In this document: piece by piece, positions 17,307-25,273 of the stretch
Numbering within the stretch: the stretch's first letter is position 1
How the letters are laid out: each line of letters opens with the position of its first letter
Source of the DNA: Confluentibacter sediminis
GTDB lineage: Bacteria; Bacteroidota; Bacteroidia; Flavobacteriales; Flavobacteriaceae
Direction of reading: 5' to 3'
Assembly (NCBI RefSeq): GCF_003258355.1
Contig: NZ_QKPO01000004.1
Coordinates: 1-64,000 of the forward strand
Length of the DNA stretch: 64,000 nt
The notes under the pieces: generated by a model
What the model was told of the DNA's origin: nothing
Database searches by the model: none
Seen by the model: only the letters and a program-made list of their open reading frames with translations
Made by a program: the position numbers and the translations under genes

Positions 17307-17940
17307 AATCCTTGATTTTAGAGGTTTTAAGGTTGTCCTTGTTTTGAGACACTGCTTCAACCTTTTCTATATCGTTTGCTTTCAGCATCCAATTTTCAGC
17401 GGTTGCGTGCCAGTTGACAATTTTTATTTTACCACCGAGTTTCCATCCAATAGAAGTATAATGATTATAGAATTTTTTACCTTCAATAACAGTCCATCCT
17501 TTTTTTATAAAAAAATCTAAAACTTCATTTTCATTTTTAGGCGGCTTAGTTTTAATACTGTTTTCTATTTGTTTATTAATGTTTATATTAGGTGCTAACG
17601 CTTGTCCCACTGCTGGTTTATTGCTTGACTCTGTACTTGTTTCACTACTTGTATTAAATTTGAGTATCTTAATTTGACTTCCTTTGTATGGATTATGCGA
17701 TGGTAAATAGTGTATATATTTCCAATCATTCAAGTTTTTAAGACATCTATGATATGTTGCTTTAGATCCTATTTTCCCCATTTTCATTACTTCTTCACGG
17801 TTTATGTAAAAGGTTTCTGGGAATCGATTGATATTCCAAAATTGAAAAAGTGCCATGTATAAGCTTATGTGTGTAGGATTCAGATTGGAATCCATAGCAA
17901 ATTGCTGAAATATGGCGTTGAGATGTTTTATATAATTCAT
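17290..17940 (-). CDS. Replication-like winged-helix protein of the element
   Basis: This 216-residue protein has an N-terminal winged-helix-like region (about residues 5-90, with REEVMKMGKIGSKATYHRCLKNL). A low-complexity linker rich in S, T and N follows. The C-terminal domain (about 140-190), with FFIKKGWTVIEGKKFYNHYTSIGWK and NWHATAENWM, resembles the C-terminal part of DnaD/primosome-type proteins. It overlaps its upstream HTH gene by 4 bases. In flavobacterial elements this protein regularly precedes a DnaC-like ATPase, as here, which suggests replication initiation of the excised form. Function is inferred. Confidence 0.65.
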   Translation of the reverse strand: MNYIKHLNAIFQQFAMDSNLNPTHISLYMALFQFWNINRFPETFYINREEVMKMGKIGSKATYHRCLKNLNDWKYIHYLPSHNPYKGSQIKILKFNTSSETSTESSNKPAVGQALAPNININKQIENSIKTKPPKNENEVLDFFIKKGWTVIEGKKFYNHYTSIGWKLGGKIKIVNWHATAENWMLKANDIEKVEAVSQNKDNLKTSKIKDYDQPL

Positions 17941-18227
17941 ACATCTTCACTCAATTTTATTTGAACTCTATTTGCTATCATAACTTTTTGGATTTCATCG
18001 GCTTCATAAAAATTGATACCTCCCATTTTAGTGTATGGAATTGTGCCATTCATTCTTAAATTTTGTAGAGTTCCAGCACTAATGCTAAGTAAATCCATGA
18101 CTTCAGACGATTTTAAATACTTCTTTAATCCTGTACCTGATTGTTTTATCAGCAACTTTTTAATATCACTGAGTAATTCAATTTTAAAATCTCTTAGGTC
18201 GTCTGTAGTGATGATACTTGTTGGCAT
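17937..18227 (-). CDS. Helix-turn-helix protein, excisionase/HTH_17 type
   Basis: The 96-residue protein carries a MerR-like HTH_17 domain (about residues 38-85): YLKSSEVMDLLSISAGTLQNL followed by the wing GTIPYTKMGGINFYEADEI. Small proteins of this type act as recombination directionality factors (Xis) or local regulators in Bacteroidetes conjugative transposons. It is the first gene of the operon that continues with the replication-like gene (4-base overlap), and the nested inverted repeat at 18318-18458 lies just upstream, so it may bind there. Confidence 0.85.
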   Translation of the reverse strand: MPTSIITTDDLRDFKIELLSDIKKLLIKQSGTGLKKYLKSSEVMDLLSISAGTLQNLRMNGTIPYTKMGGINFYEADEIQKVMIANRVQIKLSEDV

Positions 18228-18317
18228 GATAGGATTTATTGCATTATTATTTATGATGGTATTTGACTTTCATTTAGCAAATTTGATAAGTTTTGATGAT
18301 ATTTAAGCAGTAGTTGA

Positions 18318-18458
18318 ACCGTAGTCGGGTCAAAATTTAACAGTTTTAAAAATGATGGATTTTGCGGTGTTTTGAGGTTCTTTACGAACTATTTTATTTG
18401 AATAAAGGAAAAAACCGCAAAGAAAATAGCGATTACAGGAGGTGTACCCGACTACGGT
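18318..18458. repeat. Nested inverted repeats upstream of the HTH operon
   Basis: A perfect 13-base inverted repeat (ACCGTAGTCGGGT at 18318-18330, ACCCGACTACGGT at 18446-18458) encloses a second one (TTTGCGGT at 18361-18368, ACCGCAAA at 18414-18421). Inside that lies a small GTTC/GAAC hairpin at 18377-18389. The GC-rich arms stand out in an AT-rich 243-base gap between the HTH gene and rteC. The structure could be an operator, an origin for transfer or replication, or an RNA element. Confidence 0.8.
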
Positions 18459-18470
18459 GATTTTGAAGTA

Positions 18471-19307
18471 TTATTCCTCGGAGTTATTGATGTAGGTTGT
18501 TAGTCCATCTGATAGGTCATCCAAAAATTTTGTACGGCTCATTTTTCTTGTTTTTATTTCGGCAAAAGTTTTGTAGCAATCTCCAATGTCAAAATGTAAA
18601 ACCCTTTCTAGTGCAGAAGCTATTTCTTTAATATCGGATTTACCGTTATTAATAACTCTATTATGATGAAGGGCATAGATTAATTCAGTTAGATCTGTTT
18701 TTGTTGAAGTCCATTGTAGTTCCACCTCATTCGTCACCTTCAAATCGTTGTAGTGTTTTGATTTTTTAGGGCTAACTAATCTGTTTTGGAGGTAAGAAAT
18801 AAAATTATTATATGCTGTGAGTTTACCTAATAACATATCATATGGTGTACAGAAATCTGGATCTTGGAAGTAGAATTTTGAAGATGTAATAGGAAGATTA
18901 TCAAAATAATCCCTTGTAAAGTATTGTTTGTCAAGATGTGTTTGGTTTGACTTTATATATTGTGCAAAGTCCATATTGTACAGAAAAAAACGATTTAGTT
19001 TGCTCATTTTCTTTTTTACATATTTTCGTTGTTGTGTTGTATCAACTTTAGGGAATTGAATTTCGAAAGAACGGATTTCTGAGTAATAGATAAGTTGAGT
19101 CAAGGGAGTCTGTTTTGTTCTTTTGAAAAATTCAATTTCTTTATCAATTGATTGAAATCCGTTTTTAACAACTTCTTTTTTGTAGTTATTTAGATAATTT
19201 CGGCAGATAATAATTGATTGATTGGAACGGTCAACAATGCCATTGGATTCATATTTTACATCATCCAATTTCTTAATAAGTTCTTTATTGTTTTTTTCAA
19301 AATCCAT
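18471..19307 (-). CDS. rteC: RteC family regulator
   Basis: The 278-residue protein matches RteC, the transcriptional regulator that switches on excision genes in CTnDOT-like elements. Recognisable segments are EIEFFKRTKQTPLTQLIYYSEIRSFE, TRDYFDNLPITSSKFYFQDPDFCTPYDMLLGKL and the C-terminal ELIYALHHNRVINNGKSDIKEIA. RteC has two winged-helix domains and binds an inverted repeat. Its gene lies upstream of, and in the same direction as, the excisionase-like gene with the nested repeats between them, as expected if it controls that operon. No rteA/rteB two-component pair is present in the window. Confidence 0.92.
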   Translation of the reverse strand: MDFEKNNKELIKKLDDVKYESNGIVDRSNQSIIICRNYLNNYKKEVVKNGFQSIDKEIEFFKRTKQTPLTQLIYYSEIRSFEIQFPKVDTTQQRKYVKKKMSKLNRFFLYNMDFAQYIKSNQTHLDKQYFTRDYFDNLPITSSKFYFQDPDFCTPYDMLLGKLTAYNNFISYLQNRLVSPKKSKHYNDLKVTNEVELQWTSTKTDLTELIYALHHNRVINNGKSDIKEIASALERVLHFDIGDCYKTFAEIKTRKMSRTKFLDDLSDGLTTYINNSEE

Positions 19308-19559
19308 TGCGATAAACTAATGCAGAAATAGTAATTTGTGAGAGGAGTTTGAAATTTATATGACCATCATAGGTGAAGTAAATGAGAGAAACAAATATTG
19401 TTTTTTTCGTTCATTTTATAGTCTTCAATTGATTCGGTTTATTTTAGATTTACTATTTCTTTGAACAATTTGTTCAAAATATCTATAAAATCAAATCAAA
19501 ACATGTGTATTTCATGCGTATTTTAAATGTGAATTTTATTCACAGTCATTAAATATTTA
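19308..19559. other. Intergenic region between rteC and the LuxR-type gene
   Basis: The 252 bases are strongly AT-rich and contain no open frame with coding features. The promoter of rteC should lie here, but no box good enough to name was found. Confidence 0.5.
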
Positions 19560-20477
19560 CTATTTTCTAAATTTTCTCATCAAACCTTCTCTATTAACAA
19601 CCTTTGATTTTATAAAGATATTAGAGGCATGTTTTCTAACCGTACCATAAGAGATAAACATATTTTCAGATATTTTTTTATAACTAGCTCCTTTGATGAT
19701 TTGGATAGCAATTTCATTTTCTCTGTTTGTAAAATTGTATTCTTTACCAATATTCCGTTTTAAAATATAGGAGTTTTTTAATCTATATATATAACTGTTT
19801 ACTTCCATAGTTGTAACTAAAAAAAATGCCATGGTTACTAAGGGTTGGGTTATGGGTTGAAAATCTCCAAAGTAGGTTAGTAATGGTAAAAGAATTATAG
19901 ATAGAATAGAAGTTAAACCTAGATAGGTTTGAATTTTGAAGTAACGCTGCCTCTTTACTTCTTTTTTGATAGTCATAAAAAAGTAAATAAGGAATATTAC
20001 GGATAAGAATATTGGAATAATTAAGAAAAGACTTCTAGCAAAGTCAAGAGACTTTGTATAATAATAGGGTATGATAAAAAGAAATAAAAAGCATAAGAAA
20101 AGAACAATGGCTAGGTTTTTAATTTTGAAAAATGAATTCGGAGTTATTATATTAAATTCCTGATATAAATACCATACAAGATAGATACACATAAAAATTG
20201 ATATGCTATAAGTGGCAATGTATTGAAGAAATAATGGACCGGGCAATGATTCATCGGGCAATAAGCCATTCAGCAAATTATATAGTAAAAAGAGGATAGC
20301 TAGATATAGATATCTGTAAGATGTCCTATTTGCTTTTTTCTTGTTTAATGAAATTTTGAATATTTGATAGATGATTATGATACTAATAACAATGCACATG
20401 AAAAGTACAATCCAATGCATTGATGAGGAATATTCATACTCTGGGGTATAATAATATTTTTTTTGTACAATAATCAT
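19560..20477 (-). CDS. Membrane-bound LuxR-type transcriptional regulator (7 TM segments plus HTH)
   Basis: The 305-residue protein has seven predicted membrane segments (between about residues 20 and 225) and a C-terminal LuxR-type helix-turn-helix (about 245-300). The latter contains FTNRENEIAIQIIKGASYKKISENMF followed by the recognition segment YGTVRKHASNIF. There is no receiver domain. The membrane part would sense a signal and the cytoplasmic tail bind DNA. It is transcribed divergently from the neighbouring deaminase gene with an 82-base gap, so it is a good candidate for that gene's regulator. Its ligand is unknown. Confidence 0.8.
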   Translation of the reverse strand: MIIVQKKYYYTPEYEYSSSMHWIVLFMCIVISIIIIYQIFKISLNKKKANRTSYRYLYLAILFLLYNLLNGLLPDESLPGPLFLQYIATYSISIFMCIYLVWYLYQEFNIITPNSFFKIKNLAIVLFLCFLFLFIIPYYYTKSLDFARSLFLIIPIFLSVIFLIYFFMTIKKEVKRQRYFKIQTYLGLTSILSIILLPLLTYFGDFQPITQPLVTMAFFLVTTMEVNSYIYRLKNSYILKRNIGKEYNFTNRENEIAIQIIKGASYKKISENMFISYGTVRKHASNIFIKSKVVNREGLMRKFRK

Positions 20478-20559
20478 TAAAGTGTTGAATTACAAAATAT
20501 TAATATAATATTTTATTTGCAATTAAAGAAGTTTTATCTTAGTATTGAATAAAAACACC

Positions 20560-21540
20560 ATGATGCTTTCAAAAAAATATCCTCTAGGTTTTTTCCCAAC
20601 ACCATTGGAGAAGATGGAAAACTTATCAAAAAAATATACTGATTATAATTTATATATCAAGCGCGATGACAATTCTGGATTAGCGTCTGGCGGTAATAAG
20701 GTAAGGAAACTACAATTTTTTATTTATGAAGCTTTGGATAATGGATATGATACAATCATTACTGCGGGTGCACAACAATCTAACCATTGTAGGCAAACCG
20801 CAGCAGCATGTGCAAAGGCAGGTTTAGAATGCCATTTATTGTTAGGAGGAAATAAACCAGAAAATTACACAGGTAATTTGTTGTTATCACATTTGTTGGG
20901 TGCAACCATCCATTTTACCGGAGAAAATAGAAAGGGTGAGGATATATTGTCTGTAAAGAAAAAATTAGAGGTACAAAACAAAAAAGTCTATGTGGTGTCT
21001 TATGGAGGCTCAAATTTACTGGGTGCTTATGGGTTTGTAGATGCTGTAAAAGAGTTAAAAGAACAACTATCTGACATGAACTTGAAAATGGATTATCTAT
21101 TCTTTGCTTCAAGTTCTGGTGGAACGCAGGCTGGGCTCAAACTTGGAGTAGATTTATTTGGGCTAGATGTAAAGTTAATGCCAATAAGTATTGATAAATT
21201 GGGTTATGGGGATGTAACATTGGATGAAGCTGTACTAGAACTATTGCTGGAAGGCCAGAAAACATTGGCTATTGAAAAAATATACACAATTGAAGATGCG
21301 ACACTAATTAGAGGCTATGATTCAGAGGGATATGGCGTTGTAACGTCAAATGAAAAAAATGCAATAAAAGAATTAGCCCATAGCGAAGGTATTTTACTTG
21401 ATCCAGTTTATTCGGGAAGGGCATTTTATGGGATGTTGGATCATCTCGAAAACAAAAAATTAAAAAAGAATTCCAATGTTCTTTTTTGGCATACAGGAGG
21501 TTTACCAGCTAATTTTTACTATTCTAAAGACTTAATATAA
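20560..21540 (+). CDS. ACC deaminase/D-cysteine desulfhydrase family PLP enzyme
   Basis: This 326-residue enzyme belongs to the fold-type II PLP enzymes that open 1-aminocyclopropane-1-carboxylate or release H2S from D-cysteine. The PLP lysine is K47 in SGGNKVRKLQF. The phosphate-binding segment is ASSSGGTQAGL, and AGAQQSNHCRQTAAACA is the typical first substrate loop. Both activities give 2-oxo acid plus ammonia; sequence alone does not separate them. The ATG at 20560 is preferred over an upstream TTG at 20545 that lies in the promoter region. It stands alone, divergent from the membrane LuxR regulator. Confidence 0.88.
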   Translation: MMLSKKYPLGFFPTPLEKMENLSKKYTDYNLYIKRDDNSGLASGGNKVRKLQFFIYEALDNGYDTIITAGAQQSNHCRQTAAACAKAGLECHLLLGGNKPENYTGNLLLSHLLGATIHFTGENRKGEDILSVKKKLEVQNKKVYVVSYGGSNLLGAYGFVDAVKELKEQLSDMNLKMDYLFFASSSGGTQAGLKLGVDLFGLDVKLMPISIDKLGYGDVTLDEAVLELLLEGQKTLAIEKIYTIEDATLIRGYDSEGYGVVTSNEKNAIKELAHSEGILLDPVYSGRAFYGMLDHLENKKLKKNSNVLFWHTGGLPANFYYSKDLI

Positions 21541-21641
21541 GAAAATAATAAGAGTTTAATAGAATTTGATATGATTTGTGCATGTTTGGTATAATAGCGT
21601 AAAAAAGAGCAAAATGTTTTAGCTATGTTTTAGCAAATAAA

Positions 21642-21669
21642 AAAGTCAAGAAATTTTTTTCTTGACTTT
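21642..21669. terminator. Hairpin terminator between the deaminase gene and tRNA-Met
   Basis: A 12-base inverted repeat (AAAGTCAAGAAA / TTTCTTGACTTT) with a T/A-rich loop lies between two convergent transcripts and can act in either direction. Just upstream, ATGTTTTAGC occurs twice in tandem (about 21614-21634). Confidence 0.7.
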
Positions 21670-21684
21670 CCTTTGTTTATCTTG

Positions 21685-21758
21685 TAGCGAGAGGGGGGCA
21701 CGATCCCCCGACCTCCGGGTTATGAATCCGACGCTCTAACCAACTGAGCTACCTCGCC
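21685..21758 (-). tRNA. tRNA-Met (anticodon CAT)
   Basis: The minus strand gives a complete cloverleaf starting GGCGAGGTAGCTCAG, with anticodon loop TTCATAA (CAT) and a T-arm of five G-C pairs. The acceptor stem has G-U pairs at both ends. CCA is not encoded. It could be elongator Met or, if modified with lysidine, Ile2. The G-rich T-arm and general match to elongator Met favour the first. Its 3' end faces the mobile element, as for tRNA attachment sites. Confidence 0.88.
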
Positions 21759-21889
21759 TAATTTGAGGCTGCAAATATAAAAACAATATTGGTCTCAACA
21801 AACATTACTTATGTAAATTATTTTTAAAAATTATTGTTAATCTTACCAATTAATGTATATATTGAGCAACTTAAACATTTACATTACTT

Positions 21890-22279
21890 ATGGACGAAAA
21901 AATTAGATTTGATATTGAGTTTCCAATACATGCATCTCCTCAACTGTTATACCAATACATTTCTACACCTTCGGGTTTGTCTGAATGGTTTTCAGACAAC
22001 GTAAACTCTAGAGGTGAGTTATTTACATTTATTTGGGACGATAGTGAAGAACAGGCGAAGTTGTTAAGTAAAAAAAGCGATGAACGTGTTAAGTTCAGAT
22101 GGATAGCCGATGAAGACGATAAATCTGTATATTTTGAAATTAGAATTCAAGTAGATGAAATCACCAAAGATGTATCCATTATTATAACCGATTTTGCGGA
22201 AGAAGATGAAATTGATGAATCTAAAATGCTATGGGAAAACCAAATTTCCAGTTTAAAACAAGTATTAGGATCAGCTTAA
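21890..22279 (+). CDS. START-like domain protein (SRPBCC superfamily)
   Basis: The 129-residue protein has the AHSA1/START-like helix-grip pattern: an N-terminal strand KIRFDIEFPIHASPQLLYQYISTPSGLSEWF, a central RVKFRWIAD and a C-terminal helix SSLKQVLG. Proteins of this kind bind small hydrophobic ligands or chaperone partners; a specific role is not known. It is a conserved first gene in a flavobacterial core block with the aminotransferase, YqgE and HU genes. Confidence 0.85.
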   Translation: MDEKIRFDIEFPIHASPQLLYQYISTPSGLSEWFSDNVNSRGELFTFIWDDSEEQAKLLSKKSDERVKFRWIADEDDKSVYFEIRIQVDEITKDVSIIITDFAEEDEIDESKMLWENQISSLKQVLGSA

Positions 22280-22303
22280 TTCCATCAAAAGGAATATAAA
22301 TTA

Positions 22304-22340
22304 TATCTTTGCCCTACTTCAAAAAAATAATGGAGTAGGG
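22304..22340 (+). promoter_or_regulatory. Promoter -7 box and leader hairpin of the class IV aminotransferase gene
   Basis: TATCTTTG at 22304-22311 is a good Bacteroidetes -7 box. The short leader holds a 7-base inverted repeat (CCCTACT at 22313-22319 and AGTAGGG at 22334-22340) ending 7 bases before the ATG at 22348. A hairpin here could limit ribosome access. Confidence 0.5.
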
Positions 22341-22347
22341 TATTTTT

Positions 22348-23190
22348 ATGATTAATTTTCACGGAACTATTTTACAAGAAACAACCAAATTATCTATTTA
22401 CAATAGAGGCTTTGCTTATGGTGATGCCCTTTTTGAAACAATAAAAGTTCTTAAAAATAACATATTGTTTTGGGAAGACCATTATTTTAGATTAATGGCT
22501 TCCATGCGTATCATGAGAATGGACATTCCTATGAATTTCACTATGGAATTCTTGGAAGCGGAAATTCTTAAAATCTTAGAGGCTACAAACCTTCAAAATA
22601 CATCGGCAAGAGTTAAATTAGTTGTTTATAGAAACGAAGGCGGATTGTATTTGCCCGATAGTCATGCCATACACTTTATAATAACAGCCAAATCTCTTGA
22701 AAATGACTGGTATTCGTTTAAAGATGATCTCTATGAAGTGGATTTGTTTAAAGATTATTTTATAGCCCCCGGTTTATTATCTACTTTAAAAACAAATAAT
22801 AAAGCTTTAAATGTAATTGGAAGTATTTATGCCAAAGAAAACAAACTACAAAACTGTCTGCTTTTAAATACGGAAAAGCAGGTGGTTGAAGCTTTAAATG
22901 GCAATATCTTTCTAGTAAAAGGGAATACGATAAAAACGCCGCCTATTTTGGATGGCTGTTTAAAAGGTGTTATGCGTAAGCAACTTATTGACATTATAGC
23001 AAGTGTTTCAGACTATACGTTCATAGAAGCATCCATATCTCCTTTTGAACTTCAACAGGCTGATGAATTATTTATTACCAACGTTATTGTAGGGATTCAA
23101 CCCATAACAAAATACAGGAAAAAATCATTTACAAAGGAGGTTTCAAGTTTGCTTCTGGATAGGTTGAATGAAAAAATAAAAATGAATTAA
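22348..23190 (+). CDS. Class IV aminotransferase (PabC/IlvE/D-amino acid transaminase group)
   Basis: The 280-residue PLP enzyme shows class IV features: an N-terminal GFAYGDALFETIKV, an arginine-containing substrate loop ARVKLVVYRNEGG, the PLP lysine in LLSTLKTNNKALNV, and the phosphate-binding LNGNIFLVKG. It may be 4-amino-4-deoxychorismate lyase (folate synthesis) or an amino acid aminotransferase. The size and the EALNGN motif favour the PabC-like branch, but the substrate cannot be fixed. Its stop overlaps the convergent yqgE stop by 4 bases. Confidence 0.85.
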   Translation: MINFHGTILQETTKLSIYNRGFAYGDALFETIKVLKNNILFWEDHYFRLMASMRIMRMDIPMNFTMEFLEAEILKILEATNLQNTSARVKLVVYRNEGGLYLPDSHAIHFIITAKSLENDWYSFKDDLYEVDLFKDYFIAPGLLSTLKTNNKALNVIGSIYAKENKLQNCLLLNTEKQVVEALNGNIFLVKGNTIKTPPILDGCLKGVMRKQLIDIIASVSDYTFIEASISPFELQQADELFITNVIVGIQPITKYRKKSFTKEVSSLLLDRLNEKIKMN

Positions 23191-23747
23191 TTATAATTTG
23201 GATTTTCTGGAGCATTGGACCAGATACTGTATGCTTCACCAAATTCTAGCATTTTTTCTTTCCAAAACGATTCGTAATCTTTTGCAATGATATCGTTTTT
23301 ATAAATATTTTCGGTAACCACCCAAGAATTTGTTTTCAATTCATTTTCTAATTGGTTTACTTCCCACCCAGAATAGCCTAAAAAGAAGCGAATGTCTGTT
23401 TCTTTTATTTTTTTGTTAGCAATAAGTTCCGCTACATTATTAAAATCACCTCCCCAAAATACGCCTAATGAAATTTCAACACTATTTGGAATTAATTCTG
23501 GCACCTTGTGGATAAAATATAAATTGTCTTGCTCAACAGGTCCTCCATTGTAAACTTTAAAAGGCACTTCAATTTCCGGTACTAAATCATTAATAGTGTA
23601 TTCTAAAGGTTTATTTAATATAAATCCGATAGAGCCTTCGGTGTTATGGTCTGCTAAGAGCACTATAGAACGATTGAAATAAGAATCGCCTATTATTGCA
23701 GGTTCAGCTATTAATAAATCACCTCTTTTAGGTTTAATAGTTATCAT
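23187..23747 (-). CDS. YqgE/AlgH family protein
   Basis: The 186-residue protein matches the YqgE/AlgH family (DUF179): KRGDLLIAEPAIIGDSYFNRSIVLLADH at the N-terminus, GSIGFILNKPL, VYNGGPVEQDNLYFIH, and RFFLGYSGWEVNQLENEL in the C-terminal half. The biochemical function of the family is not established; some members affect alginate or transcription. Length is normal. It is followed by the HU gene in the reverse direction of transcription, a common flavobacterial arrangement. Confidence 0.93.
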   Translation of the reverse strand: MITIKPKRGDLLIAEPAIIGDSYFNRSIVLLADHNTEGSIGFILNKPLEYTINDLVPEIEVPFKVYNGGPVEQDNLYFIHKVPELIPNSVEISLGVFWGGDFNNVAELIANKKIKETDIRFFLGYSGWEVNQLENELKTNSWVVTENIYKNDIIAKDYESFWKEKMLEFGEAYSIWSNAPENPNYN

Positions 23748-23818
23748 GCAAGTGTAATTTTTAACTAAATCTAGTATTTATTTATTAAAAAAACAATACC
23801 GAAGTGATATAAAATAAA

Positions 23819-23849
23819 AATGCCTTCTAAAATTTAGAAGGCATTTTTT
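23819..23849. terminator. Hairpin terminator downstream of the HU gene
   Basis: An 11-base perfect stem (TGCCTTCTAAA / TTTAGAAGGCA), with a one-base centre and T-runs on both sides, lies 20 bases after the HU stop. It suits the strongly expressed leftward HU transcript and could act in both directions. Confidence 0.8.
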
Positions 23850-23869
23850 AATATTAAGGCTGTAAATAA

Positions 23870-24142
23870 TTAGTTTATAGCATTTGATAAGTCCGCACCA
23901 GCTTTAAACTTAACAACGTTTTTAGCTTTAATTTTGATAGTAGCTCCAGTTTGAGGGTTTCTTCCTTCTCTTGCAGCTCTTTTAGAAACTGACCAAGAAC
24001 CAAATCCTACTAAAGATACTCTTTTGCCTTTTTGTAAAGCACCTTCAATATCAATTAATAAAGAATCCAATGCTTTTTTTGCAGCAGCTTTACTAATTCC
24101 AGCATTTTCTGCCATTCCGTCGATTAAATCTGTTTTGTTCAT
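23870..24142 (-). CDS. hup: DNA-binding protein HU
   Basis: The 90-residue protein is a typical HU/IHF family histone-like protein. It begins MNKTDLIDGMAENAGISKAAAKKAL, has the GKRVSLVGFGSWSV strand region, and carries the DNA-intercalating arm tip GRNPQTG (proline near residue 63). It binds and bends DNA without strong sequence preference as a homodimer. It is monocistronic, with a strong terminator downstream. Confidence 0.96.
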   Translation of the reverse strand: MNKTDLIDGMAENAGISKAAAKKALDSLLIDIEGALQKGKRVSLVGFGSWSVSKRAAREGRNPQTGATIKIKAKNVVKFKAGADLSNAIN

Positions 24143-24325
24143 AATATTAAAATTTAATTAAAAGGTTAAACGTTTTTGTTAAATCCTATTACAAATTTAT
24201 ACGGATTATGCAATCATGCAAGTAATAACAAGCGAAATCCATATTATTGTTGATAACTTAATTCATTTGTTAATAAAAGTAGGGCATTTCATCGATTATT
24301 TGAAAAAGTCAATGAAAATGGGGGT

Positions 24326-25273
24326 TTAGCGCATGTTGGCATCTGCGTCAAATTTATAACCATTTAAAAGTGATTTAATATCCATAGTACGCTTTCCTGG
24401 CAGTTTTATATCTTTAATAATAATATATCCCTTAGTGACCGCCACTTTTAGTTCGTTTTTGGTTGAAACTATGCGACCTATCTCTTTGGAATGATAATCA
24501 ACCTCCTTTTCGACTTTGTAAATTTTGACGTCTAATGAGTCACTGCCATTTATTAAGGTACACCAAGCAGCAGGATAAGGACTTAATCCGCGAATATGAT
24601 TATATATGGTATCTAAGGAATCGTTCCAATTTATTTTGCAGTTGTCTTTATCTAGCTTATATGCTGTTTTAATATGGGTGTTGTCTTTCTGTGGGATGGT
24701 TTCTGGTTGCCCTTTTTCAATTAAGGCTACCGTTTTTAGAACCACTTCGCTACCCAGTTTCATAAGTTTATCATGCAAGCTACCTGCATTCTCTTCGGGA
24801 TTTATAAGGATTTCCTCTTGGAGAATCATGTCGCCAGTATCTATTTTATCATCAATAAAAAAGGTAGAAACACCTGTTTTTGTTTCACCATTTATAATCG
24901 CCCAATTAATAGGCGCAGCTCCTCGGTAATTTGGCAATAAAGAAGCGTGTAAATTAAAGGTGCCATATTCTGGCATTTTCCATACGACTTCTGGCAACAT
25001 TCTAAAAGCAACCACGATTTGTAGATTCGCCTCTAATGATTTGAGGTCTTCTAAAAAGGCATCATTTTTTAAATTAGTTGGTTGTAAAATAGTTAGGTTT
25101 TGAGAATTTGCATAGTGTTTTACGGCACTTTCATTTAATTTTTGTCCGCGACCAGCAGGTTTGTCTGGTGCCGTAATAACCCCCACGACATTATAATGGT
25201 TTTCGACCAATGCTTTTAATGTTGCCACCGCAAAATCGGGTGTTCCCATAAACACAATTCTTAAATTCCTCAT
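24326..25273 (-). CDS. fmt: Methionyl-tRNA formyltransferase
   Basis: The 315-residue enzyme transfers the formyl group of 10-formyl-tetrahydrofolate to Met-tRNAfMet. The N-terminal Rossmann-like domain begins RIVFMGTPDFAVATLKALV. The folate-binding signature contains NLHASLLPNYRGAAPINWAI followed by TGVSTFFIDDKIDTGDM, with the catalytic N, H and D. The C-terminal tRNA-binding domain contains GLSPYPAAW. The start overlaps the stop of recQ by 4 bases, so the two are coupled. Confidence 0.96.
   Translation of the reverse strand: MRNLRIVFMGTPDFAVATLKALVENHYNVVGVITAPDKPAGRGQKLNESAVKHYANSQNLTILQPTNLKNDAFLEDLKSLEANLQIVVAFRMLPEVVWKMPEYGTFNLHASLLPNYRGAAPINWAIINGETKTGVSTFFIDDKIDTGDMILQEEILINPEENAGSLHDKLMKLGSEVVLKTVALIEKGQPETIPQKDNTHIKTAYKLDKDNCKINWNDSLDTIYNHIRGLSPYPAAWCTLINGSDSLDVKIYKVEKEVDYHSKEIGRIVSTKNELKVAVTKGYIIIKDIKLPGKRTMDIKSLLNGYKFDADANMR

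Larger units (their letters stand above)
1..21684. mobile_element. Integrative conjugative element of the Bacteroidetes type, partial
   Basis: A run of Bacteroidetes conjugation genes (traE to traN), RteC, an excisionase-like HTH protein, a DnaC-like ATPase and a replication-like protein mark this as an ICE. It also carries a serine recombinase fragment and two cargo loci (AbiE and a Detocs-like operon). No relaxase, coupling ATPase or tyrosine integrase lies in the window, so the element must continue leftwards beyond base 1. The right boundary is inferred. RteC at 18471-19307 is the last certain element gene, and the tRNA-Met whose 3' end is at 21685 is the first good core landmark. The LuxR and deaminase genes in between could belong to either side. 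Confidence 0.75.
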
